A stretch of DNA of 64,000 bases from Sesamum alatum (Eukaryota; Streptophyta; Magnoliopsida; Lamiales; Pedaliaceae), in NCBI GenBank assembly GCA_034509735.1, contig JACGWO010000005.1, forward strand, positions 31,588,479 through 31,652,478, given 5' to 3'. Every line of letters begins with the position of its first letter. The first letter of the stretch is position 1. Below the pieces are notes generated by a model that worked only from the letters and a program-made list of their open reading frames with translations, had not been told where the DNA came from and made no database searches. Both the position numbers and the translations under genes were made by a program. Positions 25,893 to 36,660 of the stretch are shown here, piece after piece.

Positions 25893-26430
25893 CCAGCCTG
25901 TGAAAGGCTGGATACAACGATCTGTGAAAGATCATGACTGATCTGTGAAAGATCACTCCAATATACGATCTGAAGATCCGTTTCTTTTTTTGTCTGATCG
26001 CTAGAGACTGTAACGATCTGTGAAAGATCACCATGTATTTATTTAGTCATTTCAATTAGAAGCCTGTGAAAGGCCATTTCTTTTCGTAAAAATTCCAAGG
26101 CATAAAGCACGACCTGGAAAAGGTCGCATCAAAGCAAATCACGCGACCTGAAAAAGGTCACGGACTTCTAATAAAAATTATCAACTGAAGCACGCGACCT
26201 GAAAAAGTTCACGGACTGATAAAAAATTTCAACAAAAAACATGCGACCTGAAAAAGGTCGCACCAAAGCAAAATACGCGACCGGAAAAAGGTCACGGACC
26301 TCTGATTAAAATTTTCGACGAAAACATGCGACCTGAAAAAGGTCATAGGCATGATCGAAAATTCCAATGAAATCATACGATCTGAAAAAGATCGTCTAAG
26401 GCATAATATGCGTGACCTGGAAAAGGTGAC
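25893..26430. repeat. Array of 14 short hairpins with 7-nt loops and covarying stems
   Basis: Starts of the hairpins: 25893, 25919, 25940, 25967, 26015, 26062, 26110, 26145, 26196, 26243, 26279, 26330, 26377, 26414. Most have a 4-6 bp stem around a loop TGTGAAA (first block) or TGAAAAA/TGGAAAA (second block); the one at 25967 has only TGAA. Stems include CCAGCC/GGCTGG, TGATC/GATCA, GCGACC/GGTCGC and ACGATC/GATCGT, so both arms change together. From 26110 the spacing repeats as 35-51-47, 36-51-47, 37 bp, a three-hairpin higher-order unit of about 134 bp. It lies exactly between the 3' ends of the sense pol and the antisense gene. Function unknown. Confidence 0.85.
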
Positions 26431-26676
26431 CTGAAAGGAAGCTAGACAGAACAGGGCTAACTTGAACATACCATCAAGATTAATGTGCTCGCATGAATGC
26501 AACAAGTGTAAGGCAAAACCATAGATGTTTCATTGAATAATAGGGTCAATTACAGAGTGTTGGTGATCGACAGGACACCCGACAAAAGGAAGTATATAAT
26601 AACAGCGACCAGGCGACACCGTAAGCATTTACATCCAGCAGTTACAACCAAAAAAGAGAACGAGCACGACCAAAAA

Positions 26677-29176
26677 CTAGGGAACATAGCCTATTTCCTT
26701 GATCAAGCTGGCGAACTCATCCTCTTCGCTGGGATTGGAAGCAGTCTCCGGAGGATAGGGCTGAAGCTGACCATCCAAAGAGGAGTCGAGACGGGACTGG
26801 TCGAATCCCTCGGCAAAGCCCTTAAGGTGCACGACCTGCGGGATGCATTTGTCAAACCCATCATTAAGGAATTGGGCAGACTGAACATCGACCGCAGTTT
26901 TGAAGACGGGAGACTTAAGGAAATCCCGTGCACCTTGAAGACGAGCATGGGCAAGGGACTGTTTGTACTCGTCTGATTGAAGAAAGGTCTCTCGACCCTT
27001 GATGACACCCTCGGTCTTCCCGGCGAGGCGACTAGTCGAAAAACCATCTGTTCGCCCCTGCTCTAAGGCAACAACCACCTGTTGCCTGCCCTCCTCGATG
27101 GCCGCAGAAAGCTGGCTCCCCAGAGCAGCGACCTGGGCATCCGCAGCAGTTTTGGCTTCCAGAGCCTCCTTTTCAGCAGCCTTGGCACTCTCGAGGCTTT
27201 GTTCGAGTTCGCGGATCTTCTTCTCCGCATTTGCTTTGTCATTCCGGAACATCGAACACTTGAGGGCCAGGTTATGGCCAAAGGCTGAAGCCTGCAATGA
27301 TCGAAGAAATAAGAAAGTATTCGGGAAAGTATAAGCGAACATGAAAAACTGAAAATTACCTGCATCAGCACATGAGCGAGATGCTCCTCGACCCGCGTGT
27401 GGGCAGTTTGGGCCAACAAAATCTGGTCGCGATCGAGGCAGCATGCCTTGTATAGCTCGAAGGAATCCTGGCCAACGAGAGTACGCAGCACAGAGCTACG
27501 AGCTGAGATGGCCCAATCTGGGTTCATTTTTTCTCCGTCCATCTCAGCGACCCGACTGCTCGAAGTCTTAAAGTCCTCTCGAGCTTGTTTCCCCCAAGCG
27601 ACCTGTTCCTGAAATTGCTTGGTGTTTTCTTCTTCTTCGGCCGCATCCTTGGCCGCACGCCTCTCAGCTCGTTTGCTCGAGCGCTTGCTTGATTTGCTGG
27701 AACTCTTCTCTTTGCCCTTACGTCTATCCTTGCGTTTCCGCTACTTCGATTTACTGGGTTCGCCCTCGACCCTGGCTCTCTCCCCACTCGCTTCTTGGGA
27801 ACCACTCGAAGCGATCTCGATGGCACGACGGGCACCCGTGGGGACAATCGCTGACGGTTCCACGCGTGCGCCGGCCTCGACCTCGGTCTCTGCCGTGTCA
27901 GGTAAACGTTCGGATTGTTCGCTTGGAAGATGCACTTCAGGGGAGGCAACATCGACGACCGCCTGAGGAGCGACCGCGACCGTCGGGGATCCCCTTCTTC
28001 GCAGGTTGCGAGCAATTTCGGCAAGACGAGCATTCATCACTGCTTCCTCTGAAAAGAAAAGTTGTTTGGATCATGAATATAAAAAGGAAGTGCGACAAAA
28101 GAAATGATAAAAGTTAGTGAAAAATTTTTAAAATCACCTAAGGAGCCTTGCACTCGCAGGGGTGCTGGAGAGAGGCTAGCTACCTTCAAGACCTCCTCTG
28201 ATAGAAGTTTTTTGGAGTCATAAGTCTCGGAGGTGATAGCATTTATCTGGTCACCCTCCAACCCCCCGTCTTGAGGCTCGGGTTCGGGTTTAGTAAGGCG
28301 CCAGTCACATCGAAAAGGCCAAGTTTGACCTGGAGGTGGTCGAATGAAAATAAAACGCTCCTTCCAGGGCCCTACGTTCGATCGGAGTTTATCTAAGTAT
28401 TTACATTCAGGTCGAGCGGAGAGGTAATAAAAGCCCCGCTCGCTGGATCGAGCAGAAACGGAGAAAGAATAGAGCGACCACAAATTGTCGAAACTGGGCT
28501 CGAAATTATGATAACGCATCATGATGACAAAAATGATTATGATACTTATGGTGTTAGGAGATAATTGCATAGGGCATATATCTAAATGGGTGAGAATGTT
28601 GGCTATGGGTGGTGCTAAAGGGAAACGAAGACCGGCATCCAAATGAACAAATGAGAAAGGGCAGAAACCCTGAGGAGGAAAATGCATGCGATCAAAGGAC
28701 CGAGGGACTAAGACCTCATAATCATGGGGTATAAAATATTTTTCCTTAATTTTGTGAATGGGTTGTTTTACTGAACTTATTATGCCAGCCCAAGGATTAG
28801 CGGCCATCATAGCCATATAACCCTCAAGAGTAGGCACCTCATCAGAATCTACACGGTCGAGGGATGGGACCACATTATTGTTTGGAGAAGTATTTACGTT
28901 AGGGTTTCGGTTATTTAAAGGAATGTTCGAGGTCGCGGCTCGAGAAGGAGAAGAAGAAATATGCGACGGACCAGCCTCGGTATGGGTGACCGGGTTAGGA
29001 GTATGCGAGGGGGAAGTAGCTTCATTGACCACCTCCTTTGAATGAGGAGAGGTCGCAGTCGAGCCCGAAGAGGAAGACCCTGAACCCGAACCAGACCGAG
29101 AATCGGATTTAGAGCCAGAGCTACCCCTCGAACCCGACCTCGACCTCGACTCAGATGAAGTAGTACGGGAAGACAT
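26677..29176 (-). pseudogene. Spliced antisense ORF of the Tat retrotransposon (about 780 codons, one stop)
   Basis: Three minus-strand exons, 29176-28138, 28048-27360 and 27291-26677, join in one frame through canonical GT/AG sites. The only break is a TAG at 27741-27743. The N-terminus is a serine/arginine-rich stretch; residues about 110-330 look like the plant 'putative gypsy-type transposon' domain (CPFSFVHLDAGLRFPLAPP, LSPNTISIIIIFVIMMRYH); the C-terminal third is coiled coil (EKKIRELEQSLESAKAAEKE) with an acidic tail. Antisense ORFs downstream of pol are known in Tat elements; their role is unresolved. A TATA box lies 125 bp upstream. The open frame over 2.3 kb suggests past selection. 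Confidence 0.75.
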
Positions 29177-29300
29177 GTTAATAAGTAAAAAAGGGCGGTC
29201 GCAGAGTACCTTAAGGATCGACGACCAGGGAAGCGTCTATGTATGCGAGGTCGAAAAACACCAGGCGAGAGAAGTTCACGCAATAGGTCAAATGGACCCC

Positions 29301-29310
29301 CTATATATAG
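29301..29310 (-). promoter_or_regulatory. TATA box for the antisense gene
   Basis: CTATATATAG, followed on the minus strand by the antisense ATG at 29176 about 125 bp downstream. The spacing suits a TATA box plus a leader of about 95 bp. The motif is palindromic, so direction is inferred from the ORF. Confidence 0.5.
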
Positions 29311-29444
29311 GCGGTCAACATCGGAAAGCGCGCCTCTTCGGAAAGGACGCGATGGCGACACGTGGAATGATCCGACGGTCCTGAACAGGGGAATACCTAG
29401 CGAAGCGACTGTTCGACTTCTTCTAGCATACTTAAACTTACACT

Positions 29445-29460
29445 AGAAGAAGTGGGGGAC
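29445..29460 (+). other. Polypurine tract
   Basis: AGAAGAAGTGGGGGAC, ending three bases before the 3' LTR, is the expected plus-strand primer. Confidence 0.75.
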
Positions 29461-29463
29461 TAA

Positions 29464-29959
29464 TGATGTGGGTATAACCCAATAAATTGGTCAAAAGACC
29501 AAAAACACCATGAAAAGTGGGTCCCAGGCTACAAAGAAGTACCAGACCCGCGTACCAGCGATACGGGCCGGGTCACGACCCGCCTCGGATCAGCGACCCG
29601 GGTATTACCAAGGACCATGTGTCCAAATATGGATCTTTGATGCTAAAACTTGTCAGACTAACGAGATGAGGCCACGTGGACCACGAAGGTACGGACACTT
29701 AGTGCTATAAATAAGCCTGACCCACCATATTTGAGGTAAGTTATTCCAATTGTATTCGACCAGCACTATTCTCCATATTATCGACCATCCATCTCGACCA
29801 AAATCTGACTTAAGCATCGGAGTGTCTACGCCGGGGGACCCTCCCGGCTAGTCTCACGTGCTTGTTTCTTCTCAGGTATTGTCCGGAAGCTAACCAGATC
29901 GAGCCCGAGGGTACCCAAATCCAAGTAGGACCCAGGTGATCGAGTAGCGACCCGGATCA
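29464..29959 (+). repeat. 3' LTR (496 bp)
   Basis: Near-identical to 19953-20449: about nine substitutions, a 2 bp AC deletion in the GTCACACGACC region and a 1 bp G insertion. Ends CCCGGATCA, followed by TTACC. Confidence 0.93.
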
Positions 29960-30325
29960 TTACCCTTTATTGACTTATTACTAACTTATTGTAGACCAAA
30001 TAAATTTTTTATGATTAAAATACCCTTATAATAGTGAAGATATACCACCTCACATGCATTACGTGTGAAGATATATAAGGGTAGTTTCGTCATAGAAAAG
30101 ATTTGTTTGACCTACAATAAGTCAGTAATAAGTCAATCGATAGTAAAAATTGATTGTCATTCAATTTTTTTTGCTAATATCAATAAATTCGATGAATTTT
30201 GACTAATGGAGGGACCTATTTATTATATAAACGCAAAGTTCAGGGGTATTAGATATAATTTTTCAAACCACATAAAGTCTATATGTAATTACAACAAACC
30301 TCAGGGAATGAGTGTGTAATTATCC

Positions 30326-30915
30326 TTCTATTTTAAAAATGTGTATTGAATGTATGTATGTGGATGGATGTAGAAGTATGAATGGGAGCAAGTTGAGAAT
30401 GTGATGGAGGCTGAGGTAAGGTAATAATGAAGGATCATGTCATGCCACTCACACTCACACGTGCTTTACAGAGCCACAACCTAAGCCAACAAAAAGATTC
30501 CATGCCCTCATCAATCATCATCATCATCATCATTACATATTATATATATATATCATCTATACTAACATATATAAAGTAAAATCAATTTTAGCTCGATCCA
30601 TCCTACACTAAATTTTAAAATATCAATTATATTCTTAAAATTTTACATTATTATTTATTTATTTTTAATGATTTAAGTTATTTTAATTTAACCGTTAATA
30701 TATTATTATATTTATTTTTTATTTTTAATTAATATTTAATTATTTGATCAAATTTTAATCATATATTGATTAATAACATGCAAGTAATGCGTAGCAAAGT
30801 GAGTAATTATTAAATAGAAAGTTGGAGCCATAAATATAGTGGGTGAGATGCAAACATCTCTTTTAGGTTGAAAATCGCTCCCAAATTCTACTTCTTACGC
30901 AATACCAATAACCCC

Positions 30916-30952
<37 letters not shown>

Positions 30953-31103
30953 ATACAACCACATGTCATTCATGTTGCCACCTTCACATCCATGACATGC
31001 GTCCAATATTCTACATTTATAAATATTTATTTATTTATCTCACTTCATTGTTAATTCGACTTTTAGTTTCTTTTTTGGAAAATTTTTAATTATAAATTAT
31101 ACA
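30326..31103. other. AT-rich intergenic DNA with microsatellites
   Basis: Holds (TCA)n near 30511-30533, TA runs near 30540-30552 and 30932-30952, and (CT)n near 30916-30931. No gene is seen. Confidence 0.5.
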
Positions 31104-31509
31104 TGATGAGGATGTAACATGGAATATTATTGAAAAGACAAAAACACCCATCTAGGGTGGCCCAAATAGCTGATGGGCTTTATATCTCATATCATGCTGG
31201 ACTGGGCGATCCAGCCCAAAATTAGGGCGACCCGATTTGGAGGATCAGATAAACAGGGGCCAATGATTACCTGCAATTGTCAAAATGATAGTGACAAGTG
31301 GGTACCCTAAACCCTATAAATACTCCGTTCAAACAACATTTAAGATACGGTATTTATTGCACCCAGTTCGAAATATTTAATAGATCGCATCCTTCTATCT
31401 CAATCTAGTCTCTGATTTAAGCATCGGAGAATCGATTTCTTCTTTTTTCAGGTCGCAAGCATCTATTTGGGGAATCCGAAGGCAATCTGCGACCTTCAAC
31501 CTCGAATCA
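31104..31509 (+). mobile_element. Solo LTR of a related Tat-type retrotransposon, TSD ATACA
   Basis: A 406 bp unit starting TGATGAGGATGTAAC and ending ACCTCGAATCA, flanked by ATACA at 31099-31103 and 31510-31514. It shares the order of the 10 kb element's LTR: 'aaaagacaaaaacacc' near the start, 'ccctataaatactcc' as TATA region, 'tgatttaagcatcggag', 'tcttttttcaggt' near the end. No internal domain is on either side, so it is the scar of LTR-LTR recombination. Confidence 0.85.
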
Positions 31510-32308
31510 ATACATATAAAAGAAATTAATTCCAATGTTTACTCAATTTACACAAGGGATATTTTAATTAATTTTTTTTCCTCAAAATCAGCCCGCAATA
31601 TGATACAAGCACTTAGAAAAGTTTCATAGAATAATTCTTCAACATTTAAATCAATTTCTTTTATTTTCAGTGTGGATCTTATATCACGCTTTTATGTCTG
31701 ATGTCAAATCATAGCATATGCTCTTTTTTAATTAAAAAGTATAAATAAATAAAATCATATTATATAAATGGATCTCCATACAATTTACGTGTGTGTGTGA
31801 TATCAGCGCATGATAGAAGGTTTTTTGTCGAGATAATTAAAAGTATTTAGAAGAATTATCATAACCCAGTCTAATTAATGTAAATAATATGTGCAAATAT
31901 TATACCAGGCCACATCTCAAATTGGTAAAAAAATAATTTAACCTAATTTTGAAGTTGACCATAGACCTAATTTTGGTTTTTGTCAACACAAAAACATCAA
32001 AACTTTGAGCTCCTTGTTAAAATAGTCACTAATTGTAATTAGTAGGTACGTTAGTTAATTAATCACCTTTTTCTCTCTCTCTCTCTCTCTCTCTCTGTTT
32101 ATATATATAATATATATACATCTCATCTTCATATATTCTTTCAAAAGCTTCCTTCTTCTGTCTCTGTCTTTCTCTCTCTAAAACCACTCATTCTCTCTCT
32201 GTCTGTAGATACAGAGCTGATATATATATATATATATATATATATTCATGCATTGAAAGAAAAGAAGCAGACAGCAAAAATTAGCTAGCTCTAGCGCATA
32301 ATAATAAG
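31510..32308 (+). promoter_or_regulatory. Upstream region and leader of the NHL gene
   Basis: AT-rich with a (CT)n run at about 32073-32096, a TATATATATAATATATATA stretch at about 32101-32119, further CT repeats, and a (TA)n run at about 32220-32244. A TATA-driven start with a CT-rich leader is likely, but the exact start site is open. Confidence 0.4.
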
Positions 32309-33088
32309 ATGAGTGACAGAGTTTACCCAGCAGCCAAGCCAGCTGGCAACGGCGCCGCCGCGCCTGCAACCAATGGCGGCGCTAATCCGCCATTCCCGGC
32401 GACCAAAGCTCAGCTCTATAACGCTAACCGTCCAGCCTACCGTCCTCAGCCGCCTCCACGGCGGCGCCGCCACAGCCGCTCCTGTTGCTGCTCCTGCTGT
32501 CTCTGCACAACTCTGCTGATCCTCATACTTATCCTCATCGTGGCCGTTGTCGGCGCCGTGTTTTATGTCCTCTACCGTCCGCACCGCCCTTCCTTCTCCG
32601 TCAACTCTCTCCAGCTCTCCAAATTCAACCTCACCGACACATCCCTGACCTCCGCCTTCAACGTCTCCATCACCGCGCGTAACCCTAACAAGAAAATCAC
32701 CTTCTTCTACGACCAAATAGCAGTCAAAATTCTCTCCGGCGACGTCGATATCGGCGACGGATCTATCCCCAGCTTTACTCACGGCAGGAAAAACGTCACC
32801 ACTCTGAGAACCGTCATTTCGAGATCGAACAATCCGTTCCCCGACGGCACCGACATTTCGCCATTGAAATCCAGCTTGAAGAGCAGAAATCTACCGCTGA
32901 AGATTCAATTGGACACGAAAGTGAAGGTGAAAATCGGGAAAATCAAAACGAAGAATCTCAGAATCAGGGTGACCTGCGACGGAATCAAGATTTCGATCCC
33001 AACCGGCAAAACGGCAACATCCGCGACGACTTCGAACGTGAAGTGCAAGGTCGATCCAAGAATCAAGATCATCAAATGGACAGTTTGA
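32309..33088 (+). CDS. NDR1/HIN1-like (LEA_2 domain) membrane protein, 259 aa
   Basis: A single uninterrupted exon. Residues 1-55 are a basic, proline-rich cytosolic segment (MSDRVYPAAKP, PFPATKAQLY, RPQPPPRRRRHSRS), followed by a cysteine cluster (SCCCSCCLC) that is a likely palmitoylation site and one membrane helix (about 67-87). The rest is an LEA_2/WHy-type beta domain with the family signature ARNPNKKITFFY near 125-137 and paired-basic C-terminus (KCKVDPRIKIIKWTV). Relatives such as NDR1 and the NHL proteins sit in the plasma membrane and act in defence and stress responses. The N-terminus resembles the Arabidopsis At1g17620 type (recalled). GC content is far above the surroundings, as is common for this family. 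Confidence 0.92.
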   Translation: MSDRVYPAAKPAGNGAAAPATNGGANPPFPATKAQLYNANRPAYRPQPPPRRRRHSRSCCCSCCLCTTLLILILILIVAVVGAVFYVLYRPHRPSFSVNSLQLSKFNLTDTSLTSAFNVSITARNPNKKITFFYDQIAVKILSGDVDIGDGSIPSFTHGRKNVTTLRTVISRSNNPFPDGTDISPLKSSLKSRNLPLKIQLDTKVKVKIGKIKTKNLRIRVTCDGIKISIPTGKTATSATTSNVKCKVDPRIKIIKWTV

Positions 33089-34530
33089 GTGAGAATTCAC
33101 GCAGAAGGTGTGATGATATTTTCATATTTTCAGAAATTCTTCGTTTTTCTTTCTTGTTTCCAATTTAATTTGATTTTTTTTCTTCTTGAATTTTGTTTTG
33201 TTTGGTATATGATTGTTGCTAGGAGGTACTTAGAATTTTCAAGTCTTGATTGTGATATATACATGAATATTTTGGGTAGCTCAGCTGTGTTTTTATAGAT
33301 TTACTCAGAATTAATCATTGTGCTATATATATATATATATATACATTGCATTAATTTTCATGAAATTTATAAAGAAAAGAACTGATTGATTACAAAATAT
33401 GTATTTAGCTCTGTTTTTGGTTATTAATTTTGGAAATTAATTTGAGTTATGTTCAATAATGACGAAAGTACTCTAAGATTCTGGAATTAATCGAGTATTA
33501 ATCATTTACCTGACTTAGAGTTGACTTGCAGAAGTGATTGATTATGGGAGTTTGCGCCTTTAATTGCTCAATTAATTGGCGAGTTGGAAATAATTAGCTG
33601 GGCTAGTCAGTAATTAAGGAGATTACCAGATATAGTTGACTTTCACAGTTAGAGGATTACATACAGTAATTAATGTCAGTTTTGATTTTAAAATAGCTTA
33701 ATTATTCGCTAATAAAATCTAATTTAAGATCCTCATAATTATTAAATCTAATATGCGTATGATAAAATAGTATTACACCCAATTTTTGCAATTAGTTCAA
33801 ATGGCGTTTCAATGCAAGAACACACTGTCCTAATTAGTATTATTACCAAAAAAAAATATTTTATTTGTTTGAAATGAAATTTATGGAACCAAAGGAAATA
33901 TCAACCATGTGTTGATGGTAATTAAGGATTCTCCCCCGTATTGAAGTAACGAAATATCAACCGTGATAATTTTGTATTTAATTATTCATTAAATAATTAT
34001 AATTCTCTCCTTAGTTTTAAAATGTAACTGTAATATGCATTCGTATAAAAAGTTATAAAATTGTAAATTTAAAAATTATAATCACTTTTTTTTTGTAATT
34101 AATTATTTTATAATTAATTATGAAACTAAACTGAGAAAATTTCTGTGGTGAGTAAATGAATGAAAATGAAATAGTAGGTGAGGAGTGGGGGTGGAAGTGT
34201 CGGTGGAAAATCAAAATCATCAATGATTATTAAAAAGAAAAAGAAATAGTTTGTGGTGAATAATTGGAAGTAGGCCCCCCACCCCCAAGTCAAGGCCCAC
34301 ATACATTTTATTAGAATTAAATAAAAAGAATATATAATTTTGAGGGTTGTATTGTATCCAAAGACAATGGAAATATAAAAGTATTAGAGAGAGAAAACAT
34401 GTGAAAGAGTGAGTGAGAATATGCCTTGCTTATGCAACCTTCTTCATCCCTCTTACTTTACCTCTCTTTCTCAACTTTTCTTCATTATTATTTGTATTAG
34501 TTTTATTTTATTGCCATAACTTCAAATATT
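33089..34530. other. 3' flank of the NHL gene, no further gene
   Basis: AT-rich. A (TA)n run lies near 33325-33343. No gene, RNA gene or clear transposon is seen. Confidence 0.5.
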
Positions 34531-34546
34531 GAAGTTTCACACAGTT

Positions 34547-34805
34547 TTTGAATTGGAAGGGTATGAATTTTATTAATTGAAAGTAAAGTGAGATTATATG
34601 CAGTTCTGTCAGTTATTAATATCGGATAGAGACAATTACTATCGATCATATCAATATTATTACATAAATTAACATCTAACTATTACAACAACAAATAATA
34701 CCTATTATACAGTAAAAACAACATCAACTCACGCAGGGAATTCGAACCTGTGACCTTTAGAATCACGGGGCCTCAGCTTCACCAACTAAATTAAACCTCA
34801 TCGAC
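34547..34805 (-). mobile_element. Second, older copy of the tRNA-derived SINE
   Basis: It matches the SINE of HTH intron 2 along its length ('gaattttattaat', 'aaagtaaagtg', 'acaacatcaactcacgcaggg'). On the minus strand the B-box-like GGTTCGAATTCC segment is kept, while the A box is decayed. The flanks GAAGTTTCACACAGTT (34531-34546) and GAAATTTCAGACAGTT (34806-34821) are a degenerate 16 bp TSD (14 of 16 match), so it is older than the intron copy. Confidence 0.78.
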
Positions 34806-34821
34806 GAAATTTCAGACAGTT

Positions 34822-34937
34822 GGGCTCTCATCTCTTTTCGGCTAAATTTAGCAATACCTTTGTTTGCTCAAGAGAAAAAGGGCTCTCATCTCTTTTCGGC
34901 TAAATTTAGCAATACCTTTGTTTGCTCAAGAGAAAAA
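34822..34937. repeat. Exact 58 bp tandem duplication
   Basis: Units 34822-34879 and 34880-34937, each starting GGGCTCTCATCTC, directly follow the SINE's target-site copy. They appear identical, so the duplication is recent. Confidence 0.85.
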
Positions 34938-36660
34938 GTTTACAACATTAAGGTTATATTTGTAATAACTTTTACTTTTTATCATGAAAATAAACTATAA
35001 AAAAGTATTATAAAATCTAATCTAATGTAGTGAAATTAAAAGTGTTTGAAAGCAGGATTCAAAAGTAGAAAAAAAAATTGAAAAAAAAAAAGTTCATTAC
35101 ATACAATTTTACTGCAAAAATTGACCAGAAAAAAACTTATAACTTTTTAGCTTAAATAAATTACTTTTTTTGTTATTGGAACCTTATTACAAACATCCCT
35201 TAAAATGGGCAGCGCGGTGGTATTTATTGGACATAAATTATTCTCAAGGAAAATGATTTGTCTCATGAAAGCTGTGTAGTGGCTGGACTCACAATACTTA
35301 TAATAATAATAATAATTATTATTATTATTATTATTATTTAAGTTATTACAAACTTCCAAATTCCAACTCATCCAACTTTAACAGTTTCTTCAATTAATCA
35401 TTGACTCTCTATTACTCAGCATCACGCGTTTAATGTGGAGCGGATGCTTATTCCTGCCTATATCTTGTATTAAATTCAATAATTTCAACTTCATAATATA
35501 AATCTATATCCTCCAATTATTATCAATTGTTTAGAGGTTTTACCTTCACTTAGTAAGTCTGGAGTTCCCTAGATCCTTCAATTCAAATGCAACCTGCAAA
35601 ATGTCCTAATACCACGACAACTCAAATGCAACGTGCAAAATGCCCTAATACCACGGGATTTTATGGCGCTTACAACAATGTGCCCCTTGTGCAAATGCGC
35701 TAAATTAGCCCGTTTGCAACGCAGCACAGCCGGGCTTCATTCGGCTACAACTGGATGAGATGGGATAAAAGGCAAATATAGAGTTGAGACAGTAACATTT
35801 GTGTATAATTTTTGTACCAAGTGTGTAGGAAATTTTGGAAAGTTTCTGTTCTTTTCTCTTTCCTTCTTTGAAGAGTTGAGACAGTGCAGCTTATGTAACT
35901 GATTAATGGTCTAATATATACACCAAATGCAGTTAAGTAATTACAAAGCCTACCAAGATTTCTAATGGTGAATTTTACAGCTCTTCTGTTTCTATCATAG
36001 TTATATGGTTTTGTATACTAAACAGACGGCTACCGGAAGCCGAGAGGTAAATCATTAGCAATAAGCCGCAGTTGTACCTGAAGTTATGCACTGTTGACTT
36101 GCCAACAGTTTAATGTGGAGCATAGACGAGTTATTTAATGGAGCAGCTTATCTTTTACTTCCGATTCATACAAGAACTTTTCAAGAGTGCTCCAGTTGAC
36201 AAGTTCTCCATCCCCTCAGCAACGAACTAGAGAACAGTCCAACTTTGCAACTGTCCAAAGAAAAGCCAATCATGCCAGAGACAGTGTTAGTAAGACAAAG
36301 TGACCGACATCCCCTGTAAACAGTGGGGTGGGGAACAGGACAATGAAAGGGAGGGAAAGACGAAGAGCCTTTTCCCGGATATGCGAAAAATTGGATTTGT
36401 TTACGTATAGAAATTAGCTTATAAACTGTGTTTGTTGTGATTGTGACAAGTGCAGAACAATTATGTTTTTGCAAACAGAGAAGTCCATAATACATGCTGG
36501 TTTCCAAATAATTAAGTCATGAAGCACTTCCCAAAGCGAAAGCGTTCCAGTGAAATGGAATTTTAGAAGTTCAATTGGAACAATCAGAATTACCTCCAGA
36601 AATTTGGACAGACAATCTTGTTGTTTTTGTCCAAAAATCTTTCACATGATCTTTACACCT
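34938..36660. other. Intergenic DNA downstream of FRS4
   Basis: Contains a palindromic trinucleotide tract near 35298-35339, (TAA)n changing to (TTA)n, which forms a perfect hairpin. An imperfect 45 bp duplication lies near 35585-35660 ('caaatgcaacctgcaaaatg'). Part will be the FRS4 3' UTR. No gene is supported. Confidence 0.5.

Larger units (their letters stand above)
19953..29959 (+). mobile_element. Ty3/gypsy LTR retrotransposon, Tat lineage, 10.0 kb, with antisense gene
   Basis: Bounded by TG...CA LTRs and the 5 bp duplication TTACC (19948-19952 and 29960-29964). Order: 5' LTR, primer-binding site, gag, protease, reverse transcriptase, RNase H, a second RNase H domain, integrase, a hairpin array, a spliced antisense ORF, polypurine tract, 3' LTR. 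RT before integrase marks Ty3/gypsy; the duplicated RNase H and the antisense ORF after pol are marks of the Tat group (Retand/Ogre/Grande relatives). LTRs differ by about nine substitutions and two small indels in 496 bp, so insertion is recent. The sense coding region has several in-frame stops and one frameshift, so this copy is not autonomous. Confidence 0.95.
19773..30325. mobile_element. Hairpin MITE split by the retrotransposon
   Basis: The left arm 19773-19952 begins GGATAATTACACCTCC and the right arm 29965-30325 ends with the inverted ...GTGTAATTATCC. Joined, they give a unit of about 540 bp of the same family as 15139-15645. The two halves meet exactly at the 5 bp duplication TTACC that flanks the LTR element, so the retrotransposon landed inside this MITE. 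Confidence 0.75.

Noticed and set aside
25893..26430. CRISPR-like array
   Set aside because: The repeated units are short palindromes in a plant retrotransposon, repeats diverge, spacers are themselves repeated, and no cas gene exists; it is a hairpin array, not CRISPR.
31104..31509. Possible full retrotransposon at the solo LTR
   Set aside because: No second LTR and no gag or pol sequence lie beside it, and the TSD encloses only the LTR.
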